From: Coptis chinensis
Taxonomy: Eukaryota; Streptophyta; Magnoliopsida; Ranunculales; Ranunculaceae
Direction of reading: 5' to 3'
Assembly: GCA_015680905.1 (NCBI GenBank)
Contig: CM027378.1
Span: 104,181,501 to 104,245,500 of the forward strand
DNA: 64,000 nt
The position numbers and the translations under genes were made by a program. Numbering within the stretch: the first letter of the stretch is position 1; each line of letters opens with the position of its first letter. Of the stretch, positions 20,739 to 32,080 are shown in pieces. The notes beneath the pieces were generated by a model, which saw only the letters and a list, made by a program, of their open reading frames with translations, was not told the origin of the DNA and searched no databases.

Positions 20739-21811
20739 TTTTGTTTGTGAGAATATTGAAGAGGCTCTCTATAAGTTGTCTTCTTAAATAGTTATATCCT
20801 TCCTCGAGTTGGAACACGTGCATTAAATGTGCTAGAAGGCAAAGTACTTGTTGTAGAATAATTTCTTTTTGGTTTTTTAGTTGATGAAGTTTGAGGTTCC
20901 AACCAGTTATAATGAGTTCTTGTCTTCCATGTAATTGAATGTTTTGTTCGTTCTTTTCTCTTATCAACACCCAGACACCGAGAGAGAAAAGGAGAAAAAG
21001 ATGAGATCCCATAAATCCATAAAGCCTGATTGAGCAGACATGCAATCTATATGGTTGTCAAAGAAGAAAATGAAATATTTTTGTAACTACCATCAAACAG
21101 AGGAAGATAGACTGAAACTAACATAATAATATCTCTCTTCATTCTTATCAAAACAATATAGTAATACAATTCTTTTATTGTTTATCACAATGTAGTAAGA
21201 TTATTCCCTTAATTAAGGTAGTCACAGAGATTAATTGAGAGGAAGAGGAAGTATCACTGATCATTAGTCATGATTTCTCTTGTAGAAGAAATCCACAGGA
21301 GTCACATATGAGGAAATAAATATAATTGAATTAAGAAATTGAGGAAAACAAAAGCTAGGGGAATCACTGTCTGGGTCTCTTCAAGAAAAAAAACGATCAA
21401 TTTGACTTGGAGTAATAGAACGTTTAGGCGTATAGAGTTGGAGCGAGCAGTTCAATTCGAACTTTGAAGGCACGGGAATCATTGCAACCGTTCAGAAGGC
21501 TAGATGATTTTTTTGCTTTTTCTTTTAGAGAGTTTGGGGTTTTCGGGGTGGATGGTGAACAATTGAAAAACCAAAGAAAAACAATTAAAACACCGTGGAT
21601 CAACATTAAGATTAAGTATATTTTCAACATGCTACAACACATCCACATTTTACTTCAGGGCTCAATAACAAACAGAGGCTGCAAAGAAAAGAAAAAGAGA
21701 ACTTCCAAGTTCAGGCAATGGGTGAAGCAAAATGAGCATAAAATTATTTGTACACCGAAATTGTTCAATGACCAATTTAAATTCAAACAATATTGTAATG
21801 GTTGTTTAACT

Positions 21812-21853
21812 CCACACACACACACACACACGCAGAGAGAGAGAGAGAGAGAG
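21812..21853 (+). repeat. (CA)n(GA)n microsatellite
   Basis: Compound dinucleotide tract that abuts the downstream end of the BCCP exon fragment. Confidence 0.9.
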
Positions 21854-21922
21854 TACTGTGTCAACGCTAACTGGCTTTCCATCCTTCAGGAGTACCTCAA
21901 CTACAGTTCCTGACTGATCAAC
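21854..21922 (-). pseudogene. Biotin carboxyl carrier protein (BCCP) exon fragment
   Basis: After an acceptor (TTTTTTTACTTCAG) the minus strand reads VDQSGTVVEVLLKDGKPVSV DTVL. This matches the last segment of the biotinyl domain of plastid acetyl-CoA carboxylase BCCP (ADQSGTIVEVL..DGKPVSVD.PLF), just after the biotinylated AMKLM motif, which is not present here. The reading is cut by a GA microsatellite before the normal C-terminus. It is an isolated exon, not a functional gene. Confidence 0.7.
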
Positions 21923-22526
21923 CTGAAGTAAAAAAAGAAACAAAAGGTAGAGTTACACAACAAAGCCTGTGCATGACATGATTTACAAATTTTCGGTAGA
22001 ACCACGACTTGTTAAGCAGGAATTTGAAGAAAATACAATCATTGCCTAAAGGAACTCTCTTCCCTTGCCGGTCACTAAAGTCACAATCAGAATGGTTTCA
22101 AAGGCAAAAAAATGGGAAGAGGAAAAGAAGAATAAGCGGTCTTTGGTCTTCAGTGAAATGACATGGATCCCTTTAATTAATAAGAAGTAAGCTAGAATCA
22201 CTCTACCTTGACCCCTGAGGGGTGAGAACTCAACTCGAGGCCCGAAAGCGAGGAGTCTCCTCACCAATCAACACCACCACTCAACCCCGTATTTCCATGC
22301 CCATCAAAACTGTTGGTGACACCTCAAAAATCTCATATAAAGCATAAACCGAGTACCTTCCCAATGTGACTTTGAATTGAAGAGAAAATCGACAAACAGT
22401 AAATTTGACACTATTATCTTAGAACGCGTTCTAATTTAATAGTTGGAATAATCTTCATGTCTGAAATTCAAAAAAAAAAAAAGAATATTTAAACCTAACA
22501 CAGACACTAAAGATAATTGCACTTAC

Positions 22527-22730
22527 TTTGATTGCCAAATACTCATAAGTTGTGAATTCGACATATAAACCCTCTTTGTCTCGCAGTGATGCTCTGATAA
22601 AAAGTATGTCTCGCACAACACAATGAACGTAAAATGGAAGCCCAGGGATTGAGCAATATTCTCCAATAGTAAAACTTGCACTCATTGACCTTATCCTATC
22701 TTTACTTGGGAATCTCACCCATCCAGGTAT
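22527..22730 (-). pseudogene. Exon-like fragment with intact splice borders, unidentified
   Basis: Exactly 68 codons between a possible acceptor (CTAG at 22731) and a donor (AAA|GTAAGT at 22526). The product begins IPGWVRFPSKDRIRSMSASF and continues ...FYVHCVVRDILFIRASL. It looks like a real internal exon. I do not recognise the protein. It may belong with the exon at 22883-23033 upstream on the same strand. Confidence 0.35.
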
Positions 22731-22882
22731 CTAGTACAGTTGGAAATATTGTGTTCCAACCGTCTAGAGGCCATTCACTGGCCATGGCCTCACTAACTTA
22801 AATTTCCACAACTACACATAGCCACATCATGCAATATAAACTTGTAAATGACATTAAAAGTAAGAAGAAGAACCAAAAGTAC

Positions 22883-23033
22883 CTTCAGTGTCAGACTCAA
22901 CAATCCCTTGCTCTTGCACATTGGACACACCAGCCCCATCGTCCATTATCTTCTCGTTCACAGTACTACTAATATCTTCATTCATTTGTGGGGTCATGCA
23001 GTTTCTACCATATCTTTTTAGATGAATTGGTGC
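22883..23033 (-). pseudogene. Exon-like fragment with splice borders, unidentified
   Basis: Open between the acceptor CTTCTTAG and the donor GAAG|GTACTT. It reads APIHLKRYGRNCMTPQ, then an acidic stretch (NEKIMDDGAGVSNVQEQG). It could be an earlier exon of the same unidentified gene as 22527-22730. The rest of the gene is not visible here. Confidence 0.3.
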
Positions 23034-23861
23034 CTAAGAAGATGAATAGAGTAGATTCTATCAAAATAAGTATTGCCTTTCAGAGATTATTTACAGTAAA
23101 CAAAGATAAGTAATGAAAGATTTTCACCAAGACGACTATTTTTCTCAATCTGAAATTTGTTTTTCAGTAAATGTTGTTTATTGCTTCCAAAATTTTCTAT
23201 CTTGCCAGAGATATAGTGTTGGATTTCACCGTTTACTTCAATAGTTTGGAGCTTCTAATAAGTAGAAAAATGAACGGTTCTTGGGAAGTTGCCTTGTTCT
23301 AAATTACTATTATTATTTTTCTATTTTGTTTGGTAAACTTTATTTCATCAGGATCACCTTCCTTTCCTGGTTATTGTTATTGCTACTCCTGGTAACTTGA
23401 TATTATCATGCATGTTTCATGACCCTTGTAGTATCTTCTTCTTCTATTCATCTTCCAGCAAATGATGAAATTATTAGTCATATAGTGGGGATACGGCCTT
23501 GGGTCATGGGTCACACCTCCCCCACCCAAAAAAAAAAAATGGACTCAACTACTCAAGTAAAATTTGTGAAACACTGAGATATAGATTTTACTACTCTTCT
23601 CGCACCAATCCTTTCTATTTGGTGTATCATTTTCCGAATCAGTGTAAACTTATTATTGTAAATTACTTCAGCACTTCTACTAAATGTTGCTTCTAATACC
23701 ACCTTAGTAAAGGTGAGTAGTTAGTAAATCCCTGATTAGGCAAGATGAGTTCAAGTGCATAATCGTTTTTTTTTCTTGCCTTCCATCAAGCTATTTCTTT
23801 CGTTACATTGCTAGATAACTTGTTTGATGATGCTGATGCTGTAAGGCATTGAATCCAGGCA

Positions 23862-24360
23862 TGTGGTACTCGTACTTCACCAACTGGGCAAAAGTCATTT
23901 TTAGTAGTATACTGTACATAAATCCCTTGGGGAACATACAAACCAAATTACAACATTGGGAAATTTATAGCCATCTGATGACTTTTTTTTTTGGTACCTA
24001 CATCAAGCCTATCTCAATTGATTGCTAAAAAACAGTAGGGCATTAGAATGGTGTTGCTCAACGTGGGGGGCACAAACATGCAATTGGGATGGTCCATGTG
24101 ATTCTGGGTTTCGAGTCCTAGCATGTGGTACTCATACTTCACCAAAGCTGGGCAAAAGTCAATTTTTAGTAATATCTTGTACATATATCTCTTCTTTGGA
24201 CATAGAAAATACTATATTTGGAAAATTAAGGCGTCGATGAGTTGATCCATGTGGCTACCTTAAACTCATCTCAGTTGATTATTAAAAATATCTTGAAACA
24301 AGAGGGCAAGAGAGTGGTATAGCTCGATGTGGAGGGTCACAAACCTGAAATTGGGCTGAA
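23862..24360 (+). repeat. SINE-like repeats with an RNA polymerase III B-box
   Basis: GGGTTTCGAGTCCTAGC (24104-24120) fits a tRNA B box. It is followed by GCATGTGGTACTCATACTTCACC, and that tail is repeated at 23860-23950. A third partial unit (ATCTCAGTTGATTATTAAAAA...) occurs at 24265-24360. The pattern suggests nested or tandem SINE copies. An A box is not clear. Confidence 0.35.
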
Positions 24361-25081
24361 AAATCACGAAAAATTCTGCTTGTAATGAATTTTCTAACCG
24401 AAAAAGCTCAAAGCCATTTTGTTTTTGATGTCTTATCGAAATGGGGTTTGGCCTGCATATGATGATCTATAATCTTCAAAAATCTTTGTTTAGTCTGGGT
24501 ATAGTTCCAACCCTTCATAGGTGTTTTTAGTATGTTCTATGTCCTACGAAAAGTTATGAGTGTGTTTGTAACTTTTTTACAATTGCGTGAAAGCACATTT
24601 TAGTTTTTTTGGAACCGAAAAAGGAAGATGTGAGTATGTAACATAATGGTTCATGCTGAGCATCTATATTATACTTGAATATTTTTATTGTTGTAGTATG
24701 CATTTTCTCAATACCTCTATTTGATGACAATCAAATCTACATTTATGTTTTATGATGCATGCACATATTGCAACTTGTGCATTGTACCCTGCTGGATAAT
24801 ATTATACATAGGCTTCCTTATTTACCAAGGTTGTCAGCCCAAAAAAAGAAAAAAGGTTTACTCTGCTTCACTGATGAAGTTTGTTCCATATCTAAGAATG
24901 AAGACAGTCAACATTTCTACTTTTAAGTAGTTCAGTATGGACTTTCTTGATTCATGGTATCCGTATGAAAACCAGGACTCTCAAACCGCTATTGCAATTG
25001 GATCAAAGTCGCATAACACTCTTATGGGCGCAGCTTGTTGCGCTCGAAACAACTTGGTTATCTGGATCTTTACTTCTTGGA

Positions 25082-25186
25082 ATGGGGAAATCTCTAAGAA
25101 AATGGATCAAAACTGTGTTTTTTGGCAAGAAAGCATCAAGATCGAATTCATGGTCAAAGCGTAAAATCAAAAGTGAAGTAGATTAA
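25082..25186 (+). pseudogene. IQD (IQ67-domain) protein N-terminal fragment
   Basis: ATG at 25082 opens a 34-aa frame, MGKSLRKWIKTVFFGKKASR and beyond. It closely resembles the first exon of plant IQD calmodulin-binding scaffold proteins (MGK..GKWIK.LLFGKKSSKS). It stops at TAA 25184-25186 without the IQ67 domain. Isolated first-exon fragment. Confidence 0.5.
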
Positions 25187-25699
25187 TTCAATTGTTGTTT
25201 GTTGGTTTCTCCACTTGTGGCTACTAAAACAGTAGGTCCGTGTCTCTGGTTTTGAGTAGTCCGTGGGAAGTGGAAACCGGTCCAAAACTCAATGATAGCC
25301 TGAAGCACTAAAAGGTCTTACCGGTGGTGGACCCTTGGTTGCAATTGTACTACTACTTTCGAAAAAACAGTTTGGCCCTCAAAAGGAGATGGAGCTATTC
25401 CAAAAGAATAAACATTCAGTAGGTAAAAGAATTAAATGCAAGAGAAGCAAGGGTATATCATGCCATCATGGGTTTAAAAAATATATATATATAGAATTGA
25501 AAGAAAAGGGGAAAGACATATACTTAAAAATAATTATACACATCTACCAAGAAAGAGAAGGGAAAGAACTTAAAGGAAATATCCGGTCAATCTACGAAAG
25601 AGAGAAAGATAGGGGCCAAGCCGCCAAGGGCATCGGAGCAGGTGGAAAAGCCTGCCAAAAATACATCTTTAAACAGCTAGGATTTAGTTACCTTGATTA

Positions 25700-25701
<2 letters not shown>

Positions 25702-25767
<66 letters not shown>
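25702..25767. repeat. (TA)n microsatellite
   Basis: About 33 uninterrupted TA units, immediately downstream (on the minus strand) of the beta-galactosidase exons. Confidence 0.95.
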
Positions 25768-25770
<3 letters not shown>

Positions 25771-25816
25771 TGGTTAAGATATTAAACAGAGCTTCTTTAT
25801 AGCTTACACTACTTAC

Positions 25817-26343
25817 TTTTGCGGTATTAAAGACTACATTCTCACCATCAGGAAGGATGCTGATTGACCAAGGAAGCAAGTTATAGTGCTTGTTACTGAA
25901 CACAACTTTGGCAGCAGACTTGGAATTGTAGTTCGCGAGAAAGGCTGCACAACCTCCGGAGTTGGAAGAGAATACACTTTCCTGAAATATATATATGATT
26001 GATTAAGGCAACTGAGTTACCAAGATAGAACAGGTGGAAAACTTCGTGATATTAGAAAAATTGTTACCTGTTGGAAGCTTCCTAAAGAAGTAGTAACGGG
26101 GTCGACAAAAATTAAAGCACCCTCACGAGCTTAATAGCCCATATGAAGATTTTTCAGATGCCCAAATTTAGGTTGCCTTACCAAACCTGCAAGTCGTGAA
26201 GTTTAAAGCAATCAAAACCAAAAAAATTCATGAGCAACCAATGCATGCAGACTTCTCGGAAGAATCTTATCTCACCATATTCATCTATGGGAGCATCATA
26301 ATCATAACGGTGGTAACAAAAGGACCTCCGGAAGTTCATCCGA
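25817..26343 (-). pseudogene. Beta-galactosidase (GH35) pseudogene, three exons
   Basis: Three consecutive minus-strand exons with correct borders. 26276-about 26343: TSGGPFVTT then, after a frameshift, YDYDAPIDEY. 26068-26186: GLVRQPKFGHLKNLH...REGALIFVDPVTTSLGSFQ, containing a TAA. 25817-25981: [20 protein letters not shown]...[20 protein letters not shown]. These are hallmark stretches of plant cell-wall GH35 beta-galactosidases. The upstream catalytic region is absent, there is a TGA in the first block, and nothing follows beyond the TA repeat, so it is a dead partial copy. Its upstream edge touches a MurA-like fragment. Confidence 0.85.
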
Positions 26344-26447
26344 ACACTCCAATATCCTGCTTCCGCTTCCCAAATCCCAAATCAAACCCAAAGCTCGGAT
26401 GACAAGTTCATTATCGTTGGTGGTTCCAAGCTATCCGGTCACGAAAC
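26344..26447 (+). pseudogene. MurA-like N-terminal fragment (part 1)
   Basis: The plus strand reads QTQSSDDKFIIVGGSKLSGH (codons to 26442). This matches the start of UDP-GlcNAc enolpyruvyl transferase MurA (E. coli MDKFRVQGPTKLQGE). The similarity breaks at HETS. The following MurA segment is found 1.17 kb downstream, so the gene is interrupted or rearranged here. Together the two pieces suggest a decayed nuclear copy of a plant MurA gene. Confidence 0.5.
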
Positions 26448-26498
26448 CTCAATACCAACTCTGTAATTCTCTTCTCTTCATTTTCTTCAAAGAATACA

Positions 26499-27506
26499 AT
26501 GTTACCTGTTTCTTCTTCAACTTTCCAAATGACATTTTCTTTCCCCCATCTTAAAAGGAAAGGATTGTTTAATAAGAGTTTCACTTCTCATGTAAGTCTT
26601 CATGCATAATTTTCTTCTGTTATATATATCTTGTTGTAGTTGTTAGTAAAACTGAAAATGTTGAGTCTCCATTGTTTTATTGGCAAAGATAGTCACTAAT
26701 TTACTTTTTTTGTTTTCATTTGGAGGAAGGCAGATATTCAGAAAGGAAATTAAGATGAAAGGCTTGATATCAAGACACCATGAAGGTAATAATAATTCAT
26801 GGTTTTTCTTTCATTTTGGTTTAACATGGTGTTAATGCCTATATAAGCCATCTTGTACTCTTTTATCTTTTTAGCTACTTGGAGGATCTCAATTACATTA
26901 GTTTATATAATACATAATGCATAACACACATGATCTACATATTATTAATCTTAATAGTTTGAATCTTCAGTTGGATGAGGAGCATATATTAGTAATTTCT
27001 TATAGAGTACATAATGTAACGTTGATGGTCCGGAATATCAATGACGGAGAATGAATAAGAATATTTTAGATGTAAGATGCTAACGAATCCTTGTATTATG
27101 AGTTTGGTCATTCTAAGTTTGGTTCTCGATCAAAAATTATGGTTCGATTGGCTACTTGTGCTGTTTGTAGCTATGCACTCGATTAAAAAAAACATGCCTT
27201 TACTCGAGATTCCATAGCGTTTACATCATCATAGACACATTAGTTTGTAATTTTAATGCCATAGTCTCATAGCTTGGTTCTCAAAGCAATGCTTTATACT
27301 TTAGTATTCGAAAGTGCGAATTTTCTCGAATGCTTAAAGGGACGGACAATGATACTAATGATTATTGTCATCTTATTGCAGAATTTTCTTTGAATATGTT
27401 GACTATTGAGGATAGTATTAAAGTCAATGAGCCATTACCTTGGGTATCTGCACTCTCTTGGGGAGCAATGTCGGTTGGGTTCTCGCACAAACCGCATACC
27501 AAGTGA
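26499..27506 (+). other. Possible three-exon small ORF (tentative)
   Basis: Exons 26499-26591 (donor CAT|GTAAGT), 26734-26785 (donor GAAG|GTAATA) and 27382-27506 (acceptor TTGCAG) join in phase to an 89-aa frame ending in TGA. The N-terminus (MLPVSSSTFQMTFSFPHL) is Ser/Phe-rich like a transit peptide. No family recognised. It lies between the two MurA-like pieces and may be chance or part of the insertion that separated them. Confidence 0.2.
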
Positions 27507-27565
27507 AAAGATCGATTCGACCGGTTTTGAGATTGGTGAATTATTTGAATTGGGTATTCAGCTAT

Positions 27566-27876
27566 CTTACCTTCTCTTGCTGTTAGGCTTGCTTGGGGCT
27601 GGTAGTTTCTTTGTGATGAACTCGGCATTGGCAGTTCTTGCCGGAACTCTTTGTTGTTCTGGAAATTCAAAACTTCATAACATTCCTAATGTTTCTGACA
27701 TTAGAACTATGATATTAGTTCTCGAATCATTAGGGGTTGAAGTCGATGTATATAATGGAGAGGTAACGGTTGATACCCATGGGATTCGCTCGCTTGAGCC
27801 ATGTGCGGACGCTGTTGGGAACCATCTGCTCATTCTCGATGATCGCCTGGAGATTTTCTTTCGTCCAATTCGATGA
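27566..27876 (+). pseudogene. MurA-like fragment (part 2), truncated
   Basis: The frame reads [15 protein letters not shown]...[41 protein letters not shown]. It aligns with E. coli MurA from N23 (KNAALPILFAALL...[21 protein letters not shown]...). MurA makes the first committed precursor of peptidoglycan; in plants with a plastid wall pathway the product would act in plastids. The catalytic Lys22 position is Met here. Similarity ends at about 27820 and the frame stops at 27876, so only about 75 of some 420 residues remain. It is a broken copy of a nuclear gene. Confidence 0.7.
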
Positions 27877-28511
27877 TATAAAAATTACAGGTTTTAAGAA
27901 TGGAGATAAGATATAAGAAGAATGGAGATAAGATTTAAGAATGAGGTTTTTATCTACTTATCTATTTTGGGTTTTTATGTATTTTGGACTACGAACAATT
28001 GAAATCGCCAAAAAAGGGCGTAAAGGTGGGAGCATTCTCAACTACTCAGTATTAATGGTCTTTGATGATTTTGGCCACTGGACACCTTGACCAGTAGGCT
28101 TGACTGGTTTGCTGTTGTAATGGTTTTGTCATGATGTTGATATTTTGTGGTAAAGGTCCTGTTTTTTGCATGGAAAGATGATAGAATGACTGTTTGCTGG
28201 AGGGTGCACTGAACAGGTCAAAATGTGGCCATTGATGTTATGCTGACAATCTTGGACGGTTTCCACCTATAAAAAAGTAAAAAACCAACAAAAACCAATT
28301 CGAAGCTTCATTTCTACTTTTTTCAAATCCTGAGGATTCCAGCCTTTGTTTCCTTCAATTCTTCACTGGTTGAAAAAACATACAAGAAGTCAAGAACGCT
28401 TCTGCAAAAGAGAATCACCTTTACCTTGCGCTACTGGCATTAGAATGTCAATCACTTGTTTGTCGTGATGGTCTCTGGCTCTCTGCCTTGAGCATCTTTA
28501 TGTAGTAGTGA

Positions 28512-29001
28512 TAGCAGCAGTAAACCATTTATCAAGGGAACTCAGAGCACAGAATTGCGAACAAAGATCTGATCAATAGAACTTTTAAAACTTTTGATAC
28601 AAGTTTCGTTTGGAACCAATATTTCTCATCTGGTGGTGGTTTATTGCAGCTTCAATCGTGAAAGAATTTCGTAACCTTTCCCTAATTTAGCTGACTCAAG
28701 TAAGTGCATATTATGTGTTTTTAGAGTCAGATTTCTCAGGAACACACACCACACCATGACATGTGTGATGTGTCCATGAGACTTAACGAGAATTAACAAA
28801 AGTCTCCTAAGTCCTTTACCGAGGTCCCCATTAGCAGCAGTGTCAATCAACTCGTTATGTTTTCTTTGTGACCAAGTTGTATGCCCAGAGAATGGGAAAG
28901 AATCGACAAGGAATCCTGGAAATAAGTTGCAAAAGAGAAGTAGTGAACATTTTGGATGGCCTGGTGGATGAAAGGAAGGGCAATCGTGGGTATGCCAGGT
29001 G
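28512..29001. other. Host segment paralogous to 17.2 kb and 60.97-61.86 kb
   Basis: AGAATTGCGAACAAAGAT near 28551 recurs at 17237. GGAACCAATATTTCTCATCTGG through TCAGGAACACACACC (28610-28750) matches 61703-61840 by eye. No gene is recognised. This copy lacks the LINE insertion found in the 61-kb copy. Confidence 0.4.
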
Positions 29002-29006
29002 AATAT

Positions 29007-29290
29007 TGTTGAGATTTATATCAATACCAATCGATTCTCCCACTACACAAATAATTTGTATTTGAACACACTTCAACTCCAGACAAATTTTAAATATCAA
29101 CTACAATCTATACTAATATGCCCAACTCGCTAAACAACTATTAACAACAAATAATAATATAAAACAGAATTAAAACAAACCACAACACAAAGATATATCG
29201 TGGTTCGGTCAATGATGCCTACTTCCATAAGAGCTAGTTCTTTATAAAGTGGGAAGAAAGATTATAATCTCTATTTTCAGTCTCTCATCT
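29007..29290 (-). repeat. Copia-2 3' LTR, distal part
   Basis: Matches 45599-45885 of the 5' LTR from its TG end onward and stops at TCTCATCT, where the hAT-like copy A begins. The preceding AATAT is the target duplication of Copia-2. Confidence 0.9.
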
Positions 29291-29699
29291 CATAAAAAAA
29301 TATCCCGATATATCGCGATATTTGGGGATATCTATCCAGATTTCAGAGAAAGATATATAAATATCACGATATGTTTAGAGATATATACGACTATAAATAT
29401 CAGTGATATTTTGACGATATTTACGATATTTGTGATATTTGAGGATATTTGGCGATATTTTATGTATATAACAATTTTATTTAATATTTACCATTATATT
29501 TTAAATAAATATAAATAATGTATCATGATATATCAATAAATATCCACAATATCCACGATATTTGTCGATATTTTGGATATATCCACGATATTTACATGTG
29601 AAACAATGTCAAATATCCCTAAAGAGGAGGATATATCCACGATACATATCCAGAAATTGAATATCGATAAATATCTATATCTTGATATTTTGTACTATG
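29291..29699 (+). mobile_element. hAT-like element copy A (left end of composite)
   Basis: Starts CATAAAAAAATATC (degraded inverted repeat) and ends GATATTTTGTACTATG. The interior is dominated by ATATCG/GATATT motifs that could be transposase-binding subterminal repeats. Close match to copy B without the nested MITE. Non-coding. Confidence 0.7.
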
Positions 29700-29724
29700 G
29701 TAGTGTAAAATATGCGTACCTTTA

Positions 29725-30210
29725 GAGCATTTGCAATGCAGGGGGTTTCAAGAGGTTTGTGACTATAGTCACCAGTTTTGGGGAAAAACTGTTCTGCAAT
29801 GCAGAGGTGAATACCTAGTGACTATTTTGTCCAGTTGATTTCAAGGTGAAACTCATCACCGAGATAGTGGCTGACTTGTTAACTTCGGATGGGATGTTGG
29901 ATTCCGTCTCGTGTGTTTTTTTAAAAAAAAATGGGTTTTTTTTCCGAACGGGATATTGGATTCTGTCTCGCATGATTTTTCAACTTTTTTTGGTTTTTTT
30001 TAAAATTTCAGATGGGATGTTTCATTCCGTTCGAAGCGTTTTTTCGATTTTTATGTCCAGACAGAATCCAACATCACGTCCGAGATATTTTATTCACCTT
30101 TGCATTGCACAGCTTCACCTTGTTTTTCACCGTTTGGTGAAAAGAAGGTGAATAAGTGTTGAGGTGGTGGTGATAAGGGGGGATTATATTCACTTGCATT
30201 GCAAATGCTC
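29725..30210. mobile_element. Harbinger-like MITE, complete
   Basis: Terminal inverted repeats GAGCATTTGCAATGCA / TGCATTGCAAATGCTC are exact over 16 bp and flanked by TTA on both sides (29722-29724, 30211-30213), the PIF/Harbinger target signature. The interior has T-runs with ...GGATATTGGATTC / GATGGGATGTTTCATTC repeats. Confidence 0.85.
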
Positions 30211-30340
30211 TTAATAGGTGTAGATGACACGTGACGTTGAGTATGAATGTGCACCTTAGTTTTGTTGATTGCAGCGAAAATAGGAGAAAACCTAACAATG
30301 GACTAAAACCTAACCGCGTGTCGTAAGCCTTACTTTTTAA

Positions 30341-32080
30341 CTAGTATGCGAACCGTGATTCGCACCGGTTTATCGAAAGTAACCGGTGCACACTTGGTAT
30401 TTTAAGAAAATTCTGCTCACGGATCATTCTAAGTTGATGCTTAATAGCTTCATGTATATATATGATATATGTATATGCTCTGTAAGACCGGCCAGGTCAC
30501 CTATATTCAAGTGAGCAATTATTATATACGCTATCCTGTCCCATGGTATATGTTTGGGCTGGAGGATTGAGATTTGATTAGGACTAAAGCTTCTTTTCCG
30601 TGGGACTATTGACCTGAAGTGTCACTACAGAAAATAACAACACACCTGAATGTTTTTTCATGCAGAAAAGTTGGAACCACTTACAACACTTTTCTCCAAA
30701 CTGTATGCCTTCATGAACGCCATGTTAGAAAAGTATATCCATGATGCTTTAGAGGCTTTTTACAATCTCTCTTCTCTATCAAAATTTAAACTGGATTAAT
30801 TAATAAAAAGAAGCCACTAATTTCAAGTAAGATCTTTTGTAACTTTGGTATGTACATGACTTCTAAGCCTTTAAGACGCTTAGAAATCAATGATAGGTTT
30901 TCCAATCGTCAAATTTCGTTCTACAGTCCATGGCAAGTTAAAGAGCTTTGTTGTGATGAACTTGAAAATCTTATTGACGTTTATATTGTGGGTTGCACTC
31001 GAAAAGAAGAGTGTTGCTTTCATGGCCTTTGCGTACATTCTTGCCTGTTCAATTCAGATAAATTTATATTAGTGTTTTAGTGTTTCCGCATGTTAATGTT
31101 AACATATGTTGATCAGAAAAATAAATAAAAGACACATTTTCGAGTCAACAGATGCATCATAATTCATACATACTCTGTTTGGTCTAAACTTCATGACATA
31201 TAGGCAGATGGCTTCAAATAATTGTTCAAAATCCTTTAGTAGCATACTTGATCAGCTTCAAGGGCTGCCCTGTAGGCAGTGTCTTGTTCCTCCCTCAATC
31301 TTGAGTTGTTCATCCTTTCTTCTGCATCAAGCCTAGCTGTGACCTGAACTGGAGCGCTCTCTTCTACTACCTTCTGAAGGATTGCAAGCATTTGTTCAGG
31401 AGACTTTGGTCTTTCAATCTGCAAGATACAACAATATATAAAAATTTAATAATAACAATAATAATAAACAAAGAAATAAATAAATATTGAATGGTTGACA
31501 TCTTTATCCTCTACCTAGCAGCCTAATACATCAAACAATGGTTAATGACAAAACACTTTCTTAATAACTTGTCAAATTTAATGTTTTATGCACTGAAGCT
31601 GCCCGCTAGAATTCTACAAACAACAGAAGCAGTGCGATGTGATACCACCTACTTGAATAATGTGTTCGGAGAAGTGTGTTTCTTCTCTGTTGCAATTGAT
31701 GGCAGGGAAGGGAGATTACCAACCCAGCCACTAAAGTAAAGTGACACAGCATAAGAGCAGTAGCATGTAGGCCCTGCAAGGTGATGCGTTCAATTCTCCA
31801 GACCAGTAATGCCGCTAAGATAGGCAGTCGTCAATGCATGCCCACCCCTAGAGGTGTTGTAAGTATGAAATTACAACTTCTAGACTAAGCTGAAGAAGAA
31901 CTCCTCAGGACTTGGCTTTTGGTGTTTGTCAAAATCTAGCAAAATATAGACGTCAAGCATATTTGTATGAACATTTATAAATTTTGTAAGATGTTTAAAT
32001 AAGCAAACATGTAGCACTACCACTGGACCAACCCACGAATTTTCCCTATGATTATTTTGGCCATCCTTTAGAATAGTCGA
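30341..32080 (-). mobile_element. Possible Helitron carrying a UBX exon (borders tentative)
   Basis: The minus strand ends with a TGCGAA-TCACGG-TTCGCA hairpin and CTAG at 30341 followed by T. The hairpin lies closer to CTAG than usual. A possible 5' end in the same orientation is TCGACTATTCTAAAGG ending at 32080. The UBX exon inside has the same orientation. Confidence 0.25.
31248..31418 (-). pseudogene. UBX-domain protein (PUX10/UBXD8-like) exon
   Basis: 57 codons between an acceptor (TCTTGCAG) and a donor (CAA|GTATGC), reading ESAPVQVTARLDAEERMNNS then RLREEQDTAYRAALEADQ. This is the coiled segment just before the UBX domain in plant PUX10/FAF2-like proteins, which bind CDC48/p97 and target it to lipid droplets or ER. 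Only this exon is present, so it is a fragment. Its frame and splice borders are intact. Confidence 0.75.

Larger units (their letters stand above)
17341..28511 (-). mobile_element. Candidate gene-fragment-carrying Helitron (3' end clear, 5' end tentative)
   Basis: On the minus strand the sequence ending at 17341 has a CCGGCC-ATA-GGCCGG hairpin, about 10 nt, and CTAG, followed by T (complement of A17340): a Helitron 3' terminus. A possible 5' terminus in the same orientation is TCACTACTACATAAAG, ending at 28511 with A outside (T28512). Between them lie fragments of at least six unrelated genes, most on the minus strand, as in gene-capturing Helitrons. No Rep/helicase is present. The 5' end is a pattern guess, and several other insertions may be nested. 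Confidence 0.35.

Noticed and set aside
21424-21913. 149-codon plus frame
   Set aside because: Overlaps the CA/GA microsatellite and the antisense of the BCCP exon; no similarity of its own.
25335-25769. 144-codon plus frame ending in a long Ile/Tyr run
   Set aside because: The end is the (TA)n microsatellite read in frame; the rest is low-complexity Lys/Glu sequence without similarity.
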